This document shows positions 22,618 through 26,322 of a DNA stretch of 26,322 nucleotides, piece after piece. Under the pieces are notes generated by a model that worked only from the letters and a program-made list of their open reading frames with translations, was not told where the DNA came from and did not search any database. The stretch spans positions 1 through 26,322 of the IMG/VR virus record IMGVR_UViG_3300034980_000230. One strand, given 5' to 3'. The stretch is from a virus. Made by a program: the position numbers and the translations under genes. Within the stretch, counting starts at the first letter, position 1. Each line of letters starts with the position of its first letter.

Positions 22618-22641
22618 GTATGTATAAAGAGGGAGAGAACA

Positions 22642-22785
22642 ATGGCAAAGCCTAAGAAAAAGAATGAAATCAAACGCCGCAACTGGATTGCGGTAGCCGC
22701 TCACTTTCGTAGTGGTGCCGGTAGTCACAAGGACCGCAAGAAGGCCGCAAACAAGAAGGCGTGCCGTGGGCAGGCAAAATGGTAG
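22642..22785 (+). CDS. Small very basic phage protein
   Basis: 47 aa on the plus strand, ATG 22642, with GGGAGAG in front and a full promoter/operator upstream. It begins MAKPKKKNEIKRRNWIAVAA and ends with a Lys/Arg-rich segment (GSHKDRKKAANKKACRGQ). Similar short basic proteins with 'RNWxAxxxxx...GxHKDRKKA.K...RG' occur in many phages; their function is unknown to me, and nucleic-acid binding is a guess from charge. It is the only plus-strand gene that I consider firmly supported. Confidence 0.75.
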   Translation: MAKPKKKNEIKRRNWIAVAAHFRSGAGSHKDRKKAANKKACRGQAKW

Positions 22786-22858
22786 CTACTTGACGAGATA
22801 AATCCATTTATGGACCAATCTTCTTAATCTGAAAACCTAAGATGCACCTGTGGCAAAT

Positions 22859-22899
22859 TTTCTAACTAAGCAAAATTTCTAATTAAGTATACTTAGTTA
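22859..22899. repeat. Iteron-like cluster of TAAYTAAG
   Basis: TTTCTAACTAAG (22859-22870) and TTTCTAATTAAG (22876-22887) are direct repeats 17 bases apart, followed by CTTAGTTA (22892-22899), an inverted third copy. A 12-bp palindrome TAAGTATACTTA spans the second and third copies. The cluster lies in the 257-bp gene-free interval 22786-23042 between two convergent genes. The rest of that interval has short GC and AT dyads and no ORF that I can support. Confidence 0.65.
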
Positions 22900-23002
22900 C
22901 TTTGTCTTTCATGGTGTTCCTGACAGGTCAACCCACCCACCCTCACGTACTAACAGTGGCGTCAAGAGGACAGCAACAAGATTGTCGGCATACAAAATTA
23001 TT

Positions 23003-23014
23003 CCCTTTTAAGGG
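23003..23014 (-). terminator. Weak possible terminator after the rmlD-like gene
   Basis: On the minus strand, CCCTTAAAAGGG folds into a 4-5 bp stem and is followed by AATAATTTTG. It lies about 30 bases past the stop of the reductase gene. The T-run is interrupted and the stem short. Confidence 0.25.
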
Positions 23015-23042
23015 GGGTAGCGGCGATAGAGTGGTGCGCCGA

Positions 23043-23783
23043 TTAGGTCAAACTTGACCACCTCAAATTTTCTTTGCCGTTGCGGTAACTAAAGAAGGTG
23101 CTGTCTTTCGGGGCTGAGTATCCAACAAGGGCCTTCATCTGTTCCGGGGTATCCACCTTGTTCTGCAATGCTGGATGGTCAGGAAATCGTTTTTTAAGTA
23201 AATCGAATGGTGTGACCGGAATGTCAGGCCCTATCTCATGGATCTGTGGAAGGGACTGGTCAAGTATTGCCTCCACTAAAGGAGGGACAGCCTCATTGAC
23301 CCACCACCTGTTTGATTTGCTGTACGTGTTGACGAATGACCACTTGCTTGCTTGGTCTTCAGTGGTAAAGGCCACCCTTACAATCCGCCCACCTTCACGC
23401 ATTACGGCCTGTTCAGCGCGATACTTTGAGTGAGCATAGAACCCACCGCCTTCTCCACGTAAAATGGGAATTACATAATCTGTGGAAATGTAGACAAACG
23501 GAACGCCATGAACCTTGGCCGCTTTCGCTGTGTTCAATGCAGTAGCGTAGGTATCAGCATGGCACTTTGCCCGCTCAATCTGAGCCTTTGCCACATCAGT
23601 GTATGCCGCACACCCAACAATAAGGCTGTAACGGCCACCCTGAATGGCCGCATTTGACTGAACAGCAGACGCCCAATCAACTTGGAGCCTTGTCGGTGTA
23701 TCTACAAAATAAGAGGATTCGATAAACTTCTCTTTCAGGAGTTTTCCAAGCCTGCCGTTTCCGCCTGTAATGAGTACTTTCAT
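23043..23783 (-). CDS. rmlD: dTDP-4-dehydrorhamnose reductase-like enzyme (RmlD-type)
   Basis: 246 aa from ATG 23783 (MKVLITGGNGRLGK); a longer in-frame start would add 29 residues overlapping a tiny upstream gene. Features: nucleotide-binding GGNGRLG (7-13), CAAYTDV (about 58-64), STDYV (S100-V104) and YAHSK with Y116 and K120. This is the SDR reductase pattern of RmlD, which reduces dTDP-4-dehydrorhamnose to dTDP-rhamnose. It is shorter than typical (about 290), with a truncated or divergent C-terminal substrate domain, so another 4-keto-sugar reductase is possible. It is separate from the rmlB-like gene by about 15 kb and lies in the regulated region. Confidence 0.75.
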   Translation of the reverse strand: MKVLITGGNGRLGKLLKEKFIESSYFVDTPTRLQVDWASAVQSNAAIQGGRYSLIVGCAAYTDVAKAQIERAKCHADTYATALNTAKAAKVHGVPFVYISTDYVIPILRGEGGGFYAHSKYRAEQAVMREGGRIVRVAFTTEDQASKWSFVNTYSKSNRWWVNEAVPPLVEAILDQSLPQIHEIGPDIPVTPFDLLKKRFPDHPALQNKVDTPEQMKALVGYSAPKDSTFFSYRNGKENLRWSSLT

Positions 23784-23791
23784 ACCTATGT

Positions 23792-23893
23792 TTATATCTT
23801 CATAGCCATATAAAGGCAGAAGAAAACTACCAATCCGCCCACAATTGTCTCCGTCCATTCTTTGACGCACTTGTCCACATCTTCATCACTCAC
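23792..23893 (-). CDS. Possible 33-aa membrane peptide
   Basis: GTG 23893 with GGAGG five bases upstream; an ATG at 23905 would add four residues. The peptide begins MSDEDVDKCVKEWTE and ends in a hydrophobic segment IVGGLVVFFCLYMAMKI, long enough for one membrane span. It ends nine bases before the reductase start and would be co-transcribed with it. Very short; no homolog known to me. Confidence 0.35.
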   Translation of the reverse strand: MSDEDVDKCVKEWTETIVGGLVVFFCLYMAMKI

Positions 23894-23914
23894 ACAGGCC
23901 TCCATCTTGCCAAT

Positions 23915-24271
23915 TTATGAAACTTCTAAACACCAGCCGTTCACAATCTGAATATCGGAAATGTCGCCACCCAAATTAAGGGTGATACGACAACGCACGC
24001 CCCAATGACCGCAGGGGCTTTGAGTTATTTTACGGCCAGTCATAGCTATCTGGCAATAAGTATATCCTCCGTGTTTGGACCCAAGCGCATGAGTGGCTGT
24101 AAACGCGCCGTCCCACTGTTTAGCGGAGTCGCTGGGGGTATACACAACCCTAAACTCATCCCACGGATACCCTCGACCGCTCTCCGCAGTCGGTATCCTC
24201 CACACAACGCGGAACCCCGCGCTCTTAAAATCGTCTGTTTCGATTACCTTCCAGTCGGGCGTTCCTGACAT
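23915..24271 (-). CDS. Unrecognised 118-aa protein
   Basis: ATG 24271 (MSGTPDWKVIETDDFKSAGF), with GGGAG upstream; an ATG seven codons earlier lies over the ribosome site. The sequence is beta-rich with conserved-looking Trp and Gly (RVVWRIPTAESGRGYPWDEF; AFTATHALGSKHGGYTYCQI; GHWGVRCRITLNLGGDISDI). No known family. It has its own promoter with operator immediately upstream and is first in a leftward operon leading to the reductase. Confidence 0.65.
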   Translation of the reverse strand: MSGTPDWKVIETDDFKSAGFRVVWRIPTAESGRGYPWDEFRVVYTPSDSAKQWDGAFTATHALGSKHGGYTYCQIAMTGRKITQSPCGHWGVRCRITLNLGGDISDIQIVNGWCLEVS

Positions 24272-24294
24272 TGCTTCTCCCTTTCTATACATAT

Positions 24295-24324
24295 ATAGTA
24301 ACCCATCACGGGTAACCGTGTCAA
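24295..24324 (-). promoter_or_regulatory. Promoter with embedded operator (copy 6)
   Basis: Minus strand: TTGACA, 18 bases, TACTAT (alternatively TTACTA with 17), with TTACCC-GTGAT-GGGTTA (24299-24315 region) inside. A GTATAGAAAGGGAGAAG leader and the 118-aa gene follow. Spacing differs slightly from the 16-base copies. Confidence 0.7.
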
Positions 24325-24427
24325 CAACTAAATTAAAAAAAATTTAGAAAATGGCCCTCCCCTATAGTGACCGATATGAAAAGCCACCATGAGGGGAAGG
24401 CACCCCGTTACCGCAATACTTCTGCAC

Positions 24428-24769
24428 CTACGGGTAAAAGGTGGTAAAGGAGTGAGCCAGTGTATACGAAAGGGGGGAAACAAATAAAACCCCTACCAAC
24501 GGCTCATGCCCGGTTGCGATTGCCCGGTTCCCATGTCTCAAGTCAATGCACAATAAACCTCTCTCATTATCTAAGAGGACCAACTGAGTAAAATTACTCA
24601 TTGGGTCTGAAAAAGTGGGGTTTTTAATGGACCCCAAACCATATAGACCAAAGCTTGCCTTATTGAAGCTTGATGGCTTCGGCACTGAAATGTCTATCAA
24701 AACACAGCATGTAGAGGGATTCAGCAGGTTTACTGGAGTGATGCTTTCCGTGGAAAGGGTATGTCGCAT
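24428..24769 (-). CDS. Doubtful 113-aa ORF
   Basis: A minus-strand ORF in an otherwise gene-poor region (24,325-25,021). ATG 24769 has AGAGG three bases upstream, which is too close. The translation is Ser/Thr/Leu-rich with few charged residues. By my count only about 22% of codons start with G, low for a real protein. It overlaps plus-strand small ORFs that are a little better supported. It may be a shadow. Confidence 0.2.
   Translation of the reverse strand: MRHTLSTESITPVNLLNPSTCCVLIDISVPKPSSFNKASFGLYGLGSIKNPTFSDPMSNFTQLVLLDNERGLLCIDLRHGNRAIATGHEPLVGVLFVSPLSYTLAHSFTTFYP
24460..24591 (+). CDS. Doubtful 43-aa plus-strand ORF
   Basis: GTG 24460 with a good AAAGGAG site eight bases upstream. 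It follows a 23-aa ORF (24376-24447) whose stop overlaps the AAAGGAG. The translation begins VYTKGGKQIKPLPTAHARLR and shows no recognisable fold; first-position G is low. Real only if the region is a plus-strand leader/mini-operon. Confidence 0.2.
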   Translation: MYTKGGKQIKPLPTAHARLRLPGSHVSSQCTINLSHYLRGPTE

Positions 24770-24782
24770 GGGCCTCTGGTAA
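24627..24782 (+). CDS. Possible 51-aa plus-strand protein
   Basis: ATG 24627, with AGTGGGG a few bases upstream. Translation begins MDPKPYRPKLALLKLDGFGT and continues with an amphipathic pattern (EMSIKTQHVEGFSRFTGVML), ending VERVCRMGLW. About 29% of codons begin with G by my count, closer to real coding than the opposite-strand ORF. A GGGGT/ACCCC hairpin could cover its start codon. Family unknown. Of the competing ORFs in this stretch it is the most protein-like. Confidence 0.35.
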   Translation: MDPKPYRPKLALLKLDGFGTEMSIKTQHVEGFSRFTGVMLSVERVCRMGLW

Positions 24783-24878
24783 TTTCGTATCAGTGTGTTC
24801 TGTTTTCGTCCTCTGTTAGTGTAGTGATTGGCTTACGCACCCAATCGGGGATGACTCTGAGCGTTCCGTTGCTCTCAA

Positions 24879-24906
24879 TATACTCTTACCCCAGCAGGGT
24901 TATAAT
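24879..24906 (+). promoter_or_regulatory. Operator with perfect -10 box (copy 7)
   Basis: Plus strand: TATACT, 16 bases, TATAAT, with TTACCC-CAGCA-GGGTTA (24886-24902). The -10 is perfect but the -35 is poor. No plus-strand gene follows within the window. On the minus strand TTATAA-17-TATATT is an alternative reading. The rest of 24783-25021 is AT-rich with A/T runs and the tandem dyads described separately; I see no gene in it. Confidence 0.5.
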
Positions 24907-24994
24907 GCAACCCCCATACATACGATTTTCTTAAAAAAACGATTTTTTTTTACCATAAACGCTGTACGTGATCTAATTTAATCCAATTAAAAAA

Positions 24995-25034
24995 GCTGAA
25001 TTCAAATATGAATTGCTGAATTCAAAACTGAATT
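24995..25034. repeat. Two tandem 20-bp repeats, each a dyad
   Basis: GCTGAATTCAAATATGAATT (24995-25014) and GCTGAATTCAAAACTGAATT (25015-25034) match at 18 of 20 positions. Each holds AATTCA-N4-TGAATT, a 16-bp inverted repeat. The pair overlaps the stop codon of the 98-aa gene. The 20-bp period (two helical turns) suggests binding of a dimeric protein to one face of the DNA. Confidence 0.75.
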
Positions 25035-25318
25035 AGCAGCGCAATAAGGCTCAAGATGAGTGAGCAAGACGAAAAGAACAGGGCAAACTTGGCGCTTCTC
25101 TCTGTGGTGCCGATGTCATCGCGGGATATGCGGTATGTCCAGTGCTCCAAGGGTGACACGTTGGGTATGGCCTCAAAGAATTCCTTGCACTTGCGGTCAT
25201 CCCACACTGCATCACGCGGTATCTGCATCTGGAACCACATGCATGTGCCTGCAACAGTCTCTACGCCGCTATCAGATGAGTGTGCAGCAAACAGACCACA
25301 ACGACCACAGCGAGCCAT
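25022..25318 (-). CDS. Zinc-ribbon/membrane-anchored small protein
   Basis: 98 aa, ATG 25318 overlapping the upstream stop in TAATG. The N-terminus MARCGRCGLF gives C4-x2-C7, with further Cys at about 26 and 44 (KCKEFF), possibly a zinc site. The middle is soluble (DAVWDDRKCKEFFEAIPNVS). The C-terminal ~20 residues (FALFFSSCSLILSLIALLIQF) form one membrane span, so the protein is a tail-anchored candidate with a cytoplasmic N-terminus. Not recognised. Translational overlap makes it co-expressed with the putative small terminase. Confidence 0.6.
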   Translation of the reverse strand: MARCGRCGLFAAHSSDSGVETVAGTCMWFQMQIPRDAVWDDRKCKEFFEAIPNVSPLEHWTYRISRDDIGTTERSAKFALFFSSCSLILSLIALLIQF

Positions 25319-26235
25319 TATGCTGCGTTCTCGTCATCAATTAACGCCGCTATCAATGCCTCTTGCTCTCTCAAGTCTTCTTTGATGGCTGAAAGATACT
25401 TTGACTTGTCACCGCTCTCTCTTGCCTGCTTCACGCCTACAGCCTCAGCCACTTGCGGAGCCTGAACATTGTTGTTGCCGCCGATACCAGCCATAGCCCC
25501 CAACCCGGTAATATCAAACGCAATAGACTCTGTGGGGCCGCCGTACATCAAGAACGCTGCCTTTTGAAGCGTGAGAATATCCGCAATGGTGACGCGCACC
25601 TTTTTCTCTCTCAACTGGCTCAAGATATAGGCACGCCCAAGCTGCACCAACTTACGCATTTGCCTAAAATCCTCTTCGACCTCTTCCATTTCTGGCATCA
25701 CTGAAGCCGCTGGACTTGGCGCGTACACGATCTGCGGAGCAGCCGGTTCAGATGGTGGCGCTGGCTCAACCGCTTTGGCCTCCACTGCATCCGGTTCAGG
25801 TGTGCTTACGTTCACATGCACATGCGCGCTTGGCGGGTTTACTACTTTTGGTTCAAGTTTGATTCCGTCTGCCAGCTTCTCTTGCAAGCTTTCAAGCGTG
25901 AGGTTCTGAAACAAAGACGATGACGGCATAGCAATTTCTATTGAAGCCCGTATTGCGTCAGCGGTCTCCTTCTCAGAACCCTTAATCAGATTCCGCAAAA
26001 AACAGAGAACAACTATATCGGTCTGCTCAACCCCCATCACCCTATCAGACCAATCGTACTTTGCTTTCCACCTACGCAGCAAGCCTTCCGACTTACTAAG
26101 TGAGCGCGCAGCAAGGCGAACACTCCGGGTGTTTGGGTCTTGCACAGCCCACATCAAGAAGCCCATGTAAGCTTTTTTTGATTCCCGAGTCTGCCGGTTC
26201 AGCGTTGGATAAAGATGCTCAAGAGTGATGTTCAA
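25318..26235 (-). CDS. Putative small terminase / helix-turn-helix DNA-binding protein
   Basis: 305 aa from TTG 26235, after GGGGGC; a TTG at 26271 would add 12 residues but lies in a direct repeat and lacks a ribosome site, and the first ATG is inside the conserved domain. The N-terminus RQTRESKKAYMGFLMWAVQD, then ARSLSKSEGLLRRWKAKYDW with WSDRV, matches a domain common in phage small terminase-like proteins ('e..kAy.aF..y......rs...~a..l.~s..l.rrW...~~W..R'), which forms a helix-turn-helix. A Pro/Ala/Glu-rich linker follows (about 140-190), then a helical C-terminus (FRQMRKLVQLGRAYILSQLR). It is well separated from terL (about 8.5 kb). A transcription regulator is the alternative. Confidence 0.6.
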   Translation of the reverse strand: MNITLEHLYPTLNRQTRESKKAYMGFLMWAVQDPNTRSVRLAARSLSKSEGLLRRWKAKYDWSDRVMGVEQTDIVVLCFLRNLIKGSEKETADAIRASIEIAMPSSSLFQNLTLESLQEKLADGIKLEPKVVNPPSAHVHVNVSTPEPDAVEAKAVEPAPPSEPAAPQIVYAPSPAASVMPEMEEVEEDFRQMRKLVQLGRAYILSQLREKKVRVTIADILTLQKAAFLMYGGPTESIAFDITGLGAMAGIGGNNNVQAPQVAEAVGVKQARESGDKSKYLSAIKEDLREQEALIAALIDDENAA

Positions 26236-26252
26236 GGTGCCCCCAAAAATGA

Positions 26253-26282
26253 CAAACCAGTTCAGGACCAAACCAGTTCAGG
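26253..26282. repeat. 14-bp direct repeat upstream of the putative small terminase
   Basis: CAAACCAGTTCAGG occurs at 26253-26266 and 26269-26282, two bases apart (16-bp period). It lies just upstream of, or across, the start of the DNA-binding gene. Candidates are a regulator site or a packaging recognition site. Confidence 0.8.
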
Positions 26283-26322
26283 GTACGCGCACCATTAACA
26301 AATATTTTTTGTATCTGTAAAG

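Noticed and set aside
23046-23059. GGTCAA-AC-TTGACC palindrome at the end of the rmlD-like gene
   Set aside because: It is part of the last codons of the gene, lies alone, and has no related copy elsewhere in the window.
25056-25385. 109-aa plus-strand ORF near the right end
   Set aside because: It lies fully over the 98-aa and 305-aa minus-strand genes, which have coupled TAATG junctions and recognisable domains. It also lacks a ribosome site.
1-26322. CRISPR arrays, tRNA genes, rRNA and insertion sequences
   Set aside because: I looked for regularly spaced repeats, cloverleaf-like ends and transposase motifs on both strands and saw none. The repeats present are operators, dyads or coding repeats.

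Overview
This window is about 26 kb of a tailed double-stranded DNA phage or prophage (Caudoviricetes). Almost all genes lie on the minus strand, so the genome reads from right to left. The gene order is the classic lambda/HK97 long-tailed (siphovirus) order: GpA-type terminase large subunit, portal, prohead protease fused to scaffold, major capsid protein, connector and neck genes, tail terminator, tail tube, G/GT-type tail assembly chaperones, and the start of the tape measure protein. The ends are not resolved: the left edge cuts the tape measure gene, and no replication, integrase or lysis genes can be firmly named. The sequence does not identify the host. Sigma70-like promoters with GGAGAG ribosome sites fit a Gram-negative host, but that is inference.

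Virion region (about 1-17,100). From right to left: a small ORF (92 aa), terL, a small ORF, portal, protease/scaffold (775 aa, with an in-frame internal start for a separate scaffold), major capsid protein, a strong terminator, a 163-aa protein, a connector protein, a Lys/Ala/Pro-tailed protein, an RmlB-like sugar-nucleotide dehydratase, a second charged-tail protein, a head-closure-like protein, a 957-aa multidomain glycosyltransferase, a neck protein, a tail terminator, two zinc-ribbon proteins, tail tube, G and GT chaperones, and tape measure. Most genes abut or overlap, as in one late operon. The sugar genes sit inside the head-tail joining cluster, which suggests that virion proteins, or the host surface, are glycosylated.

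Regulated accessory region (about 17,100-25,000). Small unrecognised genes, an MT-A70-type adenine methyltransferase, a 733-aa orphan, a small lipoprotein-like gene, a 325-aa orphan, an RmlD-like reductase and a plus-strand basic 47-aa gene. Several of these are preceded by a near-identical cassette: a -35 box, a 17-bp inverted repeat T(A/T)ACCC-N5-GGGT(A/T)A, a -10 box, then a GGAGAG ribosome site. I find seven copies of the inverted repeat, all between 17.4 and 24.9 kb and none in the virion region. This looks like one repressor controlling many early promoters. The repressor gene itself is not recognised in the window.

Right end (about 24,300-26,322). A 750-bp region poor in clear genes carries operators and tandem dyads. 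It is followed by a 98-aa zinc-ribbon/membrane protein and a 305-aa protein whose N-terminus resembles small-terminase-type DNA-binding domains. A 14-bp direct repeat lies just upstream of that gene.
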